A stretch of DNA of 64,000 nucleotides from Bryopsis sp. KO-2023 (GCA_030272585.1 BSYQ01000003.1:6634001-6698000), one strand, 5' to 3'. Shown: positions 48,701 through 59,246, counted from the first letter of the stretch. Translations and numbers: made by a program. The notes: generated by a model not told the origin, from the sequence alone.

Positions 48701-50838
48701 TCAGACCGTTTTTTGTTTTTAAACAATTCCTAGTGTGGAAAGAACAAAAAAAGACCCTGAGAGAAAAAAAAAATACTGTCAAATAAACGTTTTACCAGAT
48801 TAACATATCAAGTACAGTTTCAGCATCAGTGAGTTTCCATTTCACAAGAGGAGGCTCCATAATTGAAGAAACGAAACGAGTGATGGTCACTCTCTTTGAT
48901 GCATTCTTCGTTGGGTTTGAAAGGTATCATCAAAAAAGCATCTGTCTGTTGCATTTTTCGATTATCCTTCTCTTTCTTTTTCTTGCAGAGGTTTGATTTG
49001 AGGAGCACCAGCAGCTTTGCTGATCTCAACGGCGATTGGCAAGACACCCTCATCCAACTTCATGATGATTACTACTACCATAGGTCAGTATGAGCCCATA
49101 CTATCCAGTCCATTTCGCCGTGCCAGAATTGTTTTGCTACCCATCTGAGAATATACATTTCTGGATCGAGCATTATCGAGTGGATGACAGCACCCTATTT
49201 TTTTCCCCACAAAGTAGTATTTGATGGAACCCTGTTTGAGCAAAATAGCTGCGTTGCAATAACCAATATCCCAGTTGCTGATTTTAGAAAAGGGGTGTCT
49301 GGCGGTGCTGTCTGTAAGAGAAACAGTTTTGCAGTGGAAGGGTTCCTGCATTTTTCTTTTTAAAGCCTTTCTGTTTGCGGTTTACATCTCAAGAATAGGA
49401 AATGGATTGCATGTCATAGCGCCCCTACTACGAAGCAATTTTGTTTGAGGTTCTCTTCTTTTTTTTTCTGTTATGGTGAGCAGACACAACGAGTTGTGGA
49501 GAGATCATGCTTTGAAAACGCTCCCCGTTTTGATCAACTCCACAGATATGCTGGTGTGTGGGGAAGATTTGGGAATGATTCCATCCTGCGTCCATCCAGT
49601 GATGGAAGAGCTCGGCTTGCTCGGAATGAGAATCCAAAGGATGCCTTCGGAGCCAGACCAGAAGTTTGGAGATCCTAGCACTTACCCATACTTGACGGTA
49701 ATTCGAGACAGAACTCCACAGCATGGGAAAATAACAAGCAGTGACATTATGACTAAGCAAAACTGTGAAGAGAAAACATTCACCCGTCGATTTCCTCCAC
49801 AGACAGGTCAATAGGAGTTTGAATGTTTTCTTCGGCAATCGGTGTGTGTTGTGGAATTTCTCCGTTTTGGATGCATAAATTGTATCGAGAACTTCACGGT
49901 TGCACAGAGGGGTTACGGAGGTAATCTAGGTAGAGAATTTGATTTTTGTTCTTCCCATTGCATGGTGTTTTTTTTCCGATTAGGTGTGCTCTCCTTCTTG
50001 TCATGATGTTTTGACATCAAGGGGCTGGTGGGAAGAAGATGAGGAGCGAAGGGAGGAATTCTATAGAGAGGTTCTCGGAGGCAAGGAAGAAAAAGCTCCA
50101 CAAGAATGCACGCCGGAAATCATGAAAGCCATTACTCAGCAACACATGGATGCACCTTCGGCGTTGACGATCATCCCCCTGCAGGTATTTTCTTCGGGTG
50201 GATATCACAATAGGCCAACAAGAAAAGAATCCAAAACAAGCTGTAGGAAATTGAAAAGCAAAACAGAAAAATTAGAAGAGAATCCTGTATCGATGTCCGG
50301 AGCATGCGACAGGAATTCAATGACGTAATTTTTTCTTCTTCTTAAGGTTGATTGAGTTCCAACATGTTTTTTTTCACCCTATAAGAATCACCAGCTTTTC
50401 CAAGGTTATTCTGCCAGTGTTACCCATTGATTTGCTTTGGGATTTTTATTTAATTTTTATAAAATAAGAGCAGACAGGTGGAGAGAGAGAGAGGGTCAAC
50501 GGTTTTTGCTGATTTGATTTGATTTTTTGTTTTTTGTTCAGGATATTTTCGCTCTCTCTAGCAAGTACAACACTCGCCCCGCCAAGGAGGAAACGATAAA
50601 CGACCCTCGAAACCCTACGCATTATTGGGGCTACCGAATGCACGTCACCATGGAAACGCTGCTAGAGGATCGGGAATTGCAGACAGAAGTGATAGGGCTG
50701 ATGGAAAAATCTTGGAGGGGTCCGAAATTCTGGAGAGGACCGATGAAACCTAACAACCGAACTAGAACCAACAACATCACGAACCACAACAGTGCAAAAA
50801 CAGCAAAAAAAAAAGCTGCAGATGGTATTGAGAAATGA
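42748..50838 (+). CDS. DPE2: Cytosolic 4-alpha-glucanotransferase DPE2 (two CBM20 + GH77)
   Basis: There are seventeen exons: 42748-43104, 43378-43517, 43781-43904, 44199-44319, 44792-45057, 45470-45515, 45835-45983, 46286-46434, 46768-46910, 47153-47384, 47713-47823, 48175-48303, 48518-48644, 48989-49083, 49484-49697, 49984-50184 and 50542-50838. They total 2901 bases and give 966 residues, close to plant DPE2 (about 955). DPE2 transfers a glucosyl unit from maltose to heteroglycan in the cytosol. Two starch-binding CBM20 modules fill about 1-250 (VHFRVQYWTRWGQNLVLCGS; FIVRDWLCEDGQSLHVIGG with PQLGNF). The GH77 barrel begins WRGAGIAVPVFSLRTDASVG. It carries the nucleophile Asp in YRIDHVLGFFR (about 566), the acid/base Glu in CGEDLGMIPSCVHPVM (about 757) and the third Asp in SPSCHD (about 809). 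The DPE2-specific insertion inside the barrel (DMPEEIAAKIEDARKNLD) is present. The tail beyond residue 930 is Asn/Lys-rich and unique. No transit peptide is seen. Confidence 0.96.
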
Positions 50839-52134
50839 ATTTTCAGAAAATTGTTTTTTGTTGGAAGCGATTTTTTTTCCCGTTTTTCTTTTTTTTCGCT
50901 GATGGGGGAAGGGGTTGAAAGGAAAGAGTGAAGAAAATTCAGGATGGAAGATGCTGGTGGATTTTTTTTGTGTTTTTTTCTTTTTTTCGTCGAAAATGGA
51001 GATATGTTGGTGTTAATTTTGAAGGGGTGAACCATATCGATTTGGATGGAAGGTGAGTTTTCAACTTTCTCCTCCCCTTGTTTTTGCATCCATCTGAGGT
51101 AACTTTGAAAAAAAATATCTATATATGAGAAACGAGGACAAATACAATATACTTGACAAATGACAAAAAGCTTTTCTGCAAATATCTGCTGAATGGCACG
51201 GGGGGAAAGGGAGGGATTACGAAAGCAAATGGAAGGGGGGAAATACAAACAATGAATGTTTGCATGGCAGAGACTGTCAGCATGTGGAAATTTCTCTAGT
51301 CCTTGAATGCTTGTGGAAGTCAGAGCAGTATCGATCTACTGGCTAGTTTCAAGTCTTTTGTTGGAATAGGCTCAGATGTGCATCTACAAAGTTTATTTAT
51401 TGTCCCTTGTGTTTGCTTTCCCTACCTCTGATTTGAAGTACATTATAAAATATTAATCTGATTAGGTATATCCCTGAATCCGGTGGTAGGATTGGCCCCT
51501 ATTTTTGTCAAAAACTGTAGTGAGGGAGGGTAGTAATTACCTAATTTGAATTGTCCATGAATCTGCAAGGCGGATCACTTTATACAAAAAAACCTTGGTA
51601 TCTTTCATGAATTCTTCTGTTCACCTCACCCTCCCACAATCGATACAAAATACTCCCCAGAGTATGACAATCCATTTCCTTGCCTAATATTCACAAGCTT
51701 TGTCTGCTTTTTGACCTATTGACCAAATATATATATATATATATATATTCCCAGCCTTTATTCGAAAATTGGGACTGACTTAGGATGGAGATTGTTTCAA
51801 AATCAAGTGAAGGGTAATCATGGTCACTTAATCATGTTTGGTCATGTAGTCGTGGGTCACTTGCAAGTGATCATTTGACCGTCAATTGATGGTTCAAAAC
51901 AACCGAAAAATGGTGGAGTAAGTCATGCTACTTGACACAATCACCCCACAGCACTGGTGGGTAATACATCTGGTCATCACAGGGAAACACGATATACTGC
52001 TAATGCTTAATGTGCTCTCCAATTCATTTGAGCACCTGGTTTACACTATCTTTAAAGAAATCTCCCCAGTCAATTGTCTGTGCTGCTGTCAAGTCTGCCA
52101 ACTGTAGACTGATCCAGCAACTCAAATTTCACTT
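50839..52134. other. Intergenic between DPE2 and RpiB-like gene
   Basis: This 1.3-kb AT-rich region lies between two convergent genes. It contains an (AT)11 microsatellite at 51727-51748 and a short stretch near 51815-51895 where GTCA/TGATCA-like words recur. The long minus-strand frame at 50631-51248 is mostly a shadow of the last DPE2 exon. No gene or RNA is recognised. Confidence 0.5.
51727..51748. repeat. (AT)11 microsatellite
   Basis: Eleven consecutive AT dinucleotides lie in intergenic DNA between DPE2 and the RpiB-like gene. Simple sequence with no evident role. Confidence 0.85.
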
Positions 52135-53078
52135 TCAGCCCATGCTCAGGAGAGCGGGGATTTCCATCATGCTGTTTTTCAAGAACTCTTGGACATCATC
52201 AGGCCAGCCGGAGTCCCCGTTGGCAGGGCAAGGCCCAGTCATAGCAGAGTTTAACCATGCATCCACAATCTCTATGGCGACATCGGTGCTCGTCACAATG
52301 CCACCCATGGCCAACACATTAGAGTTGTTGATTGACCTGGAATTGACAGCGCAGGCAGGATTCTCTGCAAGGGCTGCAAAAACCTGCTTTGCAGCAGCAA
52401 CTCTCTCCTTCAGATCTCTTTCAAAAATGGCAATAGGATAAGAGAGTTATGATAAAAATGTGTATATGTGTGTGCACTCAAATGTGATTCGCCTTTACAT
52501 TGACTAAATTTGAATAATTCCCTGGATTATCTGGTACTCAGCAATAGTAGAGAAGATGTAGAAGAATCAGAGTTTGAGCTAGGAAGCATAGAAAATAGTC
52601 TGAAAAACAAGCATTGGGAGATTCCCCGGTCCAGCAGGAATCAGTGGGTGGATAATTCACGTGATCGTTTCTTGATGCATCAGTAGTCTAACCAGAGCCT
52701 CAAACCGTTTCGTTATACCTTGGGGTGTTTGTTTGCTATTATCGACATGCCCATCCCAGTCCCGCAGCACAAAACCCCACGCACTCTGTCGGGTTCAGCG
52801 CCAACTTTGCAGGCAACGCTCCAAGCGACTTCATAGTACTTGTCGTTCTTGCCGAAACCCTCGACCTGAACGTTCCCTCGCTTCACAAGGTGTTCTTTTA
52901 TCGCGTCCTTGAGGTCTGCCCCATATCCGTCCGCGCCGAGAATGATTTTCAACCCCTTGTCTTCTGCCATGTCTTGTTGCAGCAAATATCTCGCCAACAG
53001 TAAAGCCGCTTGAAATGCCCCAGCAAACAAAGACGTGCACGCGTTTTGGAGTTGTGTTGTCTGTGTAGTAAAACCCAT
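52135..53078 (-). CDS. RpiB/LacA-family sugar-phosphate isomerase-like protein
   Basis: There are two exons on the minus strand, 53078-52719 and 52383-52135, joined in phase 0 to give 202 residues from the outer ATG. The RpiB fold motifs are KIILGADGYGADLKDAIKEH, VLCCGTGMGMSIIANKHPK and RSINNSNVLAMGG, and then VAIEIVDAWLNS with a C-terminal extension, GPCPANGDSGWPDDVQEFLK. That extension matches the plant/algal branch of the family. The Cys-Gly-Thr-Gly-x-Gly-x-Ser anion-binding loop with its catalytic Cys is intact, but the classic D-H-A-G motif near the N-terminus reads D-G-Y-G. Ribose-5-phosphate isomerase activity is therefore likely but not certain. The start is open: ATG at 52970 (MAEDKGLKI) fits the usual family start. 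ATG at 53078 adds 36 residues, and an upstream exon near 53391-53251 (MSKKQYTV...) could splice to an acceptor at 53060. Confidence 0.85.
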
Positions 53079-53512
53079 ATGGATGGCTTGGAACTGTTTT
53101 CAGTGATTGGTGATGAGCTGTCATCAGGCAGTCAAAGATCACTCAGGTTTTGGTGGGAATTGTGGTGCAGGAGAAGGGAATACTTAGGTTGAACTGGTGG
53201 AAGAGAAAGGGACCTTTTCTTTTGAACAGGCTTGGAACAGCTCGCAACACCCCAGTAAGGAGCGACACACGACCAGTGATCGCGAAAGAAACGAAAAAAG
53301 CCGTAACAGCCTTCGCACTCGACTTTGAGAGGGCGTTAGACTTGCGCGCGCCAGTCTCCTGCACAGATACAGTATACTGTTTCTTCGACAAAGGCGCGCG
53401 CGTGTTTCTTGGAACGATATCTTACGAACTAGTGTCTCAAACAGTTTTTCAGTTCAGAGCAGAAACCTGTGATATCTATTACGTGTATTACGCTGTGCAT
53501 TACGCAAAACTG
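53079..53512. other. Upstream region of the RpiB-like gene
   Basis: This is the promoter side of the RpiB-like gene, next to the foldback element. It has one minus-strand frame, 53391-53143 (MSKKQYTVSVQETGARKS...), whose first 47 codons could form a phase-0 upstream exon of the RpiB-like gene through a weak GTGTTG donor. The overlapping plus-strand frame 53150-53536 looks like its shadow and runs into the element. Confidence 0.35.
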
Positions 53513-53552
53513 CTGATTCACAGGGCTCCGAGGTAACCTGCGCCTGGGTATC

Positions 53553-53608
53553 ATGATACCCATGATACCCCCATGATACCCATGATACCCATGATACCCA
53601 TGATACCC
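53553..53608 (+). repeat. Left-arm tandem array, ATGATACCC units
   Basis: Six copies of the 9-mer ATGATACCC, one followed by two extra C, lie inside the left arm of the foldback element. Such subterminal repeats are typical binding sites for hAT transposases. Confidence 0.9.
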
Positions 53609-53888
53609 ACGATATCGTCGATGCCCGCCGATACCCCGCGACAAAGAATGTCCCATATGTCGGTCATCGACGCCAATGCTGGTCATCTTTATTTTTGTCC
53701 AGGAGGGGGGTTAGGATGGGGTTTAGGGTCGCGTTAGCCGCCGCAGCGACCGCGCGACCGGCGTGCGAGGTAGACCGGCGCGACCGAAGCGACCGCGACC
53801 GCCGCGACCGAAGCGCCGGCGCCCATCGTCGTCGTTTCTGCCTTTGTCGCTCGTATCGCGAGGTATCGGCGGGCATCGACAATATCGT

Positions 53889-53944
53889 GGGTATCATGGG
53901 TATCATGGGTATCATGGGGGTATCATGGGTATCGGGGGTATCAT
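53889..53944 (-). repeat. Right-arm tandem array, GGGTATCAT units
   Basis: The mirror of the left-arm array: GGGTATCAT (complement of ATGATACCC) repeated about five to six times, with one degenerate unit (GGGTATCGG). The two arrays let the element fold into a long hairpin. Confidence 0.9.
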
Positions 53945-53983
53945 GATACCCAGGCGCAGGTTACCTCGGTGTCCTCTGATTCA

Positions 53984-55442
53984 GGACTCTGACACATTAA
54001 CAGTAAAATCGTCGGCAGTACTCCTGGCAGGAAGTTTTCTTTTGGGTGGGTTTTCTGTGGTTCTTACATTTGTATTACTCTGGCATTGTGGGGGGTGATG
54101 GCCTCTTTTTGCAATCGCAATTGGTTGCATTAATTAATTGTAAAATCGTCAAGAGACCAAGGGTTCAAGAGAGTCCCCACACAGGGGTCGTTGTGTAACC
54201 ACGGAGGTCGATCACAAAAGTCGCGCGTTGAAGGAATAAATAATGCAACCCAGCATACATCACATCCCCAACTGAATCATTTGACACCTGTTCTCTATCT
54301 TCTCTCTTCTCTTTTCCTGTTCCCATCTTTTTCCTTATCATCGTGTTCATATCCACAACACCAACAAATACCAAACACCTTCCACAGACTTTTAAAGGAT
54401 TGACTAGACTAACTTCTTCTGATCATTCTTGGTGCCGTTTCGGACTGACACAGGACATTTCATCTATCTGTCCCTTTTCCATCTCGATGTATTCTGCTGT
54501 TGGAACCGTAAATGCGATTGGTTGTATCGCAACGTGCAAAGAGGGGTTTCTTGCATTGCCCTCGAACGAGGTTAAAGAAAGTTGAGTTCGACAAGCGTGA
54601 GATACTCATTGCTGTTGTTGAGAGCTTGTAGGTGTCGATCTTCCGGGTTGAGCGATCTCTTAGTGAAATTAGTGCAGGTGATTTGTGATGGGAATCGATA
54701 TCTGCCCGTAGAATCGGCTTCAATTCGATTCCTGTGGACAAGGTGCACTACGTAGTGGTGGTCGTTTGGGACTTTGTCTGTGAACCTGCTTTCTTTATCG
54801 ACAACGCTTCAGCACTGTGTCGCGATGCAATGCTGTGGCATGTCGCACCCTGAGAATTCGACAGTCCCCAACCTCAGTCCCTGGCCACGGCCTCAGGCAG
54901 AATCACATGTCTTGGAAGTCAAGCTGTTTTAGTATTGTTCTCGTCCCTCTTGGCTTTTCGCTGATGAGGATGTGCGATCGACTCGCACAAGTCTCAGCAC
55001 AAGTCAGGAACAAAGCGACTGTTGGAGGGGGCAGGACTGGACAAAAACATCGTTTCGTGTTGCTCCTCTCATAACTCAGTCTTATTCACACTGCTCACAT
55101 ATCTCACACTCTCTTGACGTCGCCATAAAATCACCCTCTCTCGGCACCAGGAAGGAAAAGAAAGAGTGCAGGCACGGTGGATTTTTTTCGGGAGTGTTGT
55201 TCCAAAGGGGGGGGGGCTTGTTGAAGTTTCAACTCCTGCATGTCAATGCAGACCAGACATGCTTCAAACCTGAGGGGTCACTCTGGTGCTCCATCATGGA
55301 GAGAGGGTCACTTCAAAAACGGAATAAAAAAATGGTAATGAACAAAGGCGGACAAAACCCTCCTCCACCAAAGTGTCTTCCTTTCTTACTTCCGCGTTCG
55401 ATTCCTTCATCACAACAAATCCAATCCATGCGCTAGATTCTT
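53984..55442. other. Region without recognised gene between the foldback element and the 81-aa ORF
   Basis: The 1.46-kb stretch is less homopolymer-rich than other intergenic DNA here and reads as more complex sequence, especially about 54400-55080. Frames on both strands (54460-54741 minus, 54972-55436 plus) match nothing I know and have no obvious splice continuation. An unannotated non-coding RNA or a fast-evolving gene is possible, but I cannot support either. Confidence 0.4.
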
Positions 55443-55688
55443 TTATTCGTCGTCGTCCAGCCGAGTCGATTCGGCAGCAACTTGCAGCTCTTCGGGGAGG
55501 ATGTGTTTGGGTTCGACGTTGGGCAGATTGGAAGGGTTGAAATGCAAAACCCAAGCACTAACGAGACGAAACCCCCCTTCTCTGCGTTCCTCCATCGCTC
55601 GCCATGGCATTCGTGGTGCCCCAACCATTAAATTGGGGTCGAGAGAAAACCTGGTGGTGGGTTTGGGAATGAGTCTGTACGCAGGCAT
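55443..55688 (-). CDS. Possible 81-residue protein, unknown
   Basis: This is a single open frame on the minus strand starting at ATG 55688. I do not recognise it. The composition looks coding: few homopolymers, a balanced mix of Pro, Arg and acidic residues. It has RFSLDPNLMVGAPRMPWRAM, a central VLHFNPSNLPNVEPKHILPEE and an acidic end (TRLDDDE). An AATAAA hexamer (55447-55442) overlaps the stop codon, consistent with a 3' end. Small organelle-complex subunits often look like this, but no family can be named. The frame start may instead be a 3' splice site (GTACAG near 55677), making this the last exon of a longer gene. It is divergent from MFS2, whose exon 1 starts about 140 bases away. No signal peptide or membrane segment is visible. 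Confidence 0.4.
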   Translation of the reverse strand: MPAYRLIPKPTTRFSLDPNLMVGAPRMPWRAMEERREGGFRLVSAWVLHFNPSNLPNVEPKHILPEELQVAAESTRLDDDE

Positions 55689-55830
55689 AATGTTTTTGAT
55701 GGATAGGTGAAATCATGATGCCTTGGTTTGCTGTGTAACAAAGGATCGTTGTAGGTCTGTCATCGGGACCGATGCTGTGTCCACCAATGGAAGCGGAGGT
55801 GGCGAGAATGGGAATGGAAATGGGAATGGG

Positions 55831-58800
55831 ATGCAGAGCCCAGAGACATTCACTGTGGATGATGCCTTGGACTCGATCCAATTTGGAACCTTTCAAACTT
55901 GCTTGATGTTCTACCTGGGTTTGGGATGGGTGGCTGACGCCATGGAGGTCTTACTGCTATCCTTCCTCAGTCCTGGGGTGAGTCGAGAATTCTGTTTTGA
56001 AATCTTTTGCTGATTTACATGTAGTGCATGTCTTGTGCTGCTGAACATTACGTACCAAAACCTGCTCAAGGCAAAACAGGGAAGGAACTGATTTTTTCTG
56101 CATGTATCAAGGTTGCATGCGAGTGGAATTTGACGGCTTCGGAAGAGAGTTGGATAACTGGGGTGGTTTTCGTTGGGATGGCTTGCGGTGCTTATACCTG
56201 GGGCTCCGTTTCGGACACGTTTGGGCGAAAAGCTGGTTTCCTTGTCACCTCCGTGTTCACTGGAATGCTGGGGATTGCCAGTGCCTTCGCTCCGAATTAC
56301 ACAGTGAGATTCACACTATTTTGTATTCCTCATGTGACTGATTTGATTGGAATGGTGCCTTGTTATGGTTGCATTTGAGACTGACATGGTGTTGATTTAA
56401 TCTTGGTGGTGGTTGAAACTGTGAATTTACCTTATAAAACGTATGTATATATTACATATATATCTCATGCAAGGGGTGGACCCGGCAATTCTTGCCTTGT
56501 ATGCAAAATATTTCAAACCGAAATGTCATGTCACTGTTCATGACGGAACATTGACCGGGATCAGTTAAGGATTGGTGGATGTGCTTTGGCTTTTGTTGTG
56601 GCTGCAGTCTCTGCTGGTTATTCGGGGTCTGGTTGGTTTTGGACTCGCTGGGGCTCCTCAAATGTATGCCATGTTTTCGGAGTTCACCCCCACCAAGCAA
56701 AGATCGACGAAACTGCTTTTGTTTCAAATGTTTTGGTCGGTCGGGGCGATCATCGAGGCAGGCATCGCATGGTATTTTATGCCAAACTATGGATGGAGGG
56801 GTCTAGTTCTGGCCTCATCAATGCCATTCGGTGAGTCTTGTTGTTTCTTTCAGGATCAATATCCTTTTTGGGGGGGGATACAAGTATGGAAAAAAACCTA
56901 GATGAAAGAATTTAAGAATAAATTGCATCTGAAGACTTGATGTAGCATTTTGAGGGGAAAACAAGCCGACCCCTTACAAAGGGATGCTTCAATATTTGGA
57001 TTATATTGGTAGTAAGGTGCTTTTCACCTCAACTTATCGAGGGTTTTCACTGCAATCGCAGTCGAAGAAAAAAAAAAAAAAAGAGTAAAGTTTTCTACTC
57101 ATTTGTACGCATAAACCCCTGATGCCATCGTTTTTTTTTTCTTTTTGTCCAAATTCAGTCGTCCTGAGTTGCTTATATCCTTGGGTACCCGAGTCTCCTC
57201 GATTCTTAGCACTGCAAGGCAAACTGGAGGAAGCCACGGAGGTTCTGCAATCCATCGCCAAAGTGAACAAAACTGAGCTGCCGCCAGGAACCTTGGTAGG
57301 TCCAGTCACCGAGCAGACTCAAGCAAATGGTGGTGGCGAGATTCAGGGGGTCTGGGAAAGTCAATTCGTTCAAATTCGAAGGTAAGCAAAAAAAAAGGTG
57401 GAAATCTCTTAGCTTGTGTAGGCGTGTAGGTGAAAAAAAAACCCGTCTAGACATGAAAGTATTATGTGGAATTGAAATGGATGGATCCGTGTATTGAGTT
57501 TTTAGAGTTTTTATCGTGAGGGAATTGTTTTTTCTCCTCGAAGCTTCGAAAAAGGTAAATTATTTTGGTAGAGACTGAATTGATTATTTGTTCTGTTTGT
57601 TTTTTCTCTGTTTTTTCCCCTCTTTTTCAATTTCTTGTTGCAAGAAAAGTGCACTGGGGCTACAGTGACTGCTGTAAAACGGAGATCAATGTGTAAAACC
57701 CACACGGGCCTCGCGTTGGAAATGAAGCGGAAAAAAACGCTGGTCAGGGTTCCGTTTTCTGACGATTGTGCTGGTGGTAAGGGTAGCCAGTAGTTGGCAT
57801 ACGGTACACACCATTCCCCATCGCCAGATATATATATTACATCAAACATGCATCACAGGGATATATATCCCTGATACAGATGGGCGTATGTGACTGTAAC
57901 ATGATGCTGAAGATGGCCACCGTTTACTGACTCGTACACTTGAGAGTATGGGTCTTAAAATAGGTGGTGTTAATCTATGTCAGACATGGGGACATACAAA
58001 AATACCTATATCTAAAGCTCGATCCAAAGGAAACTACGAGCTGTATATCTACTGATCACGTGTGTGTGTGCTAGAGATTCACTTAACGTACCATCGATAT
58101 GTATGAAAAAGGGAGGGTGGGTTATTCATTTTCGGTTGAGAAAAGAATGGCAATGTGTGAAATGGCAGCTTGCTTTCGAAGCCTTTGCTCAAGACGACGT
58201 TGCTGATGTGGACGTGCTGGGTTGGAGCTTCCCTCGGCTACTATGGAGTTGTCATTTTGACTACAGAGGTTCACACAGCTGGGGATGCAGCCGTTTGCAT
58301 GGACAATATGTTGGCTTTGAGGGATTCCGATTTTTTGGACGTCCTTGTGGACACCGCCGCTGAGCTCCCTGCTTTTGCCGTGGCTATTTTTGCATTGGAA
58401 CGGGCAGGAAGGAAATGGTAGGGGCCCCTGTGTTGAGTTTTTCTGTAAATGAAAATAAAAATATCAGTTTCTGTAAATGAAAATGTAGATGTAAATGAAA
58501 ATAAAAATTTCGTTTTCTGTAACCGAAAATATAAATGAAAATTTCATTTTCTGTAAGTGAAACTGTAAAATGTGTTTGAAAATGGTAGGGGCGCTTGTGT
58601 TGAGTTTTGAGTTTTCCCTGTTTTGAGTTTTTCGCCTGCCCTGAATTCTATAAGAATCCCAATCGGATTCTTCAGTTTCAAAATGGGGGAGGGGGGCTTA
58701 CTTTTCGTCTCGTTGCAATCCAGGTCCATTGCCTGTGGTTTCCTGGCGGCTGCTTTGGCGATGTCTCCTCTTCTTATCGAAGGGCAAGATCCAACTGCGT

Positions 58801-59246
58801 TTCTGTTTTTCACTCGACTGTCCGTCAGCTTTGTGTTTGCCACCATATTCGTATACACTCCCGAAATCTACCCCACATCAGTCCGAGCGATGGGCATGGG
58901 CATCGCCAGTCTGTTCTCTAGAGCAGGAGGTTTGATGGCACCTTTCGTCTCGCAACAAGTGCTGCACAGCGGGGGGCTAGGAAATGTGGCTGGGGTTTAC
59001 ATATTGTCGTTTTTAGCCTCTGGGATTTCGGCATCACAGTTTCCTCTGGACACCAAGGGGGAGCTCATGAGGGACACCGTGGATGAAACTGAGCAAGACA
59101 TGCTGGCGAGTGGGGATGTGGTGGAGATATATGAGGGTTCGTCGGTGGCGGAAGCTATGACTGACACTGGGGAGGGTGAAGGGCAAGAATTGATCAGCAA
59201 TTCAGGCCGTAGTGAAAAATCGGACCGTGTGGGTATCAACGAATGA
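55831..59246 (+). CDS. MFS transporter, SV2/SVOP-like (copy 2)
   Basis: There are six exons: 55831-55977, 56112-56303, 56608-56830, 57159-57381, 58169-58417 and 58724-59246. They give 1557 bases and 518 residues from the first in-frame ATG. The frame continues open upstream (Asn/Gly repeats back to a possible TTGTAG acceptor at about 55749-55754), so a further 5' exon is likely. It is a major facilitator carrier with motif-A loop AYTWGSVSDTFGRKAG, the SVOP-like RGLVGFGLAGAPQMYAMFSE and FWSVGAIIEAGIAWY, the PESPRFL signature after helix 6, and late YTPEIYPTSVRAMGMGIASL. Helix 7 onward starts LLSKPLLKTTLLMWTCWVGA. The acidic C-tail has EIYEGSSVAEAM and lacks membrane segments. Substrate unknown. 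It shares five intron positions and phases with the copy at 12565-15787. Confidence 0.88.
58413..58610 (+). repeat. Duplicated 5' splice-site region and TGTAAATGAAAAT repeats inside an MFS2 intron
   Basis: The exon-5/intron junction sequence GAAATGGTAGGGGCCCCTG (58412-58430) recurs as GAAAATGGTAGGGGCGCTTG at about 58578-58597. Both copies continue TGTTGAGTTTT. Between them (about 58441-58570) are four degenerate units built on TTTCTGTAAATGAAAAT. Exon use of the second donor would add an early stop. Confidence 0.7.

Larger units (their letters stand above)
53521..53975. mobile_element. Non-autonomous hAT-like foldback element (MITE), 455 bp
   Basis: Long inverted arms (about 53528-53640 and 53860-53969) match nearly base for base when one is reverse-complemented. 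The shared outer sequence is CCGAGGTAACCTGCGCCTGG on the left and its complement on the right. The left end starts CAGGG, as hAT terminal repeats do; the right end is one or two bases degraded. The 8-base word CTGATTCA flanks both sides (53513-53520 and 53976-53983), matching the 8-bp target duplication of hAT elements. There is no transposase frame, so it would need one from elsewhere. Seen: arms and direct repeats. Inferred: hAT family and past transposition. Confidence 0.8.

Noticed and set aside
50631-51248. 205-codon minus-strand frame
   Set aside because: Half of it is the complement of the last DPE2 exon; the rest is A/T-rich spacer.
53150-53536. 128-codon plus-strand frame next to the foldback element
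   Set aside because: Ends inside the terminal inverted repeat and overlaps a better minus-strand frame; no known motifs.
53553-53944. CRISPR-like array
   Set aside because: The repeats are adjacent 9-mers without spacers and lie in inverted arms, and the genome is eukaryotic.
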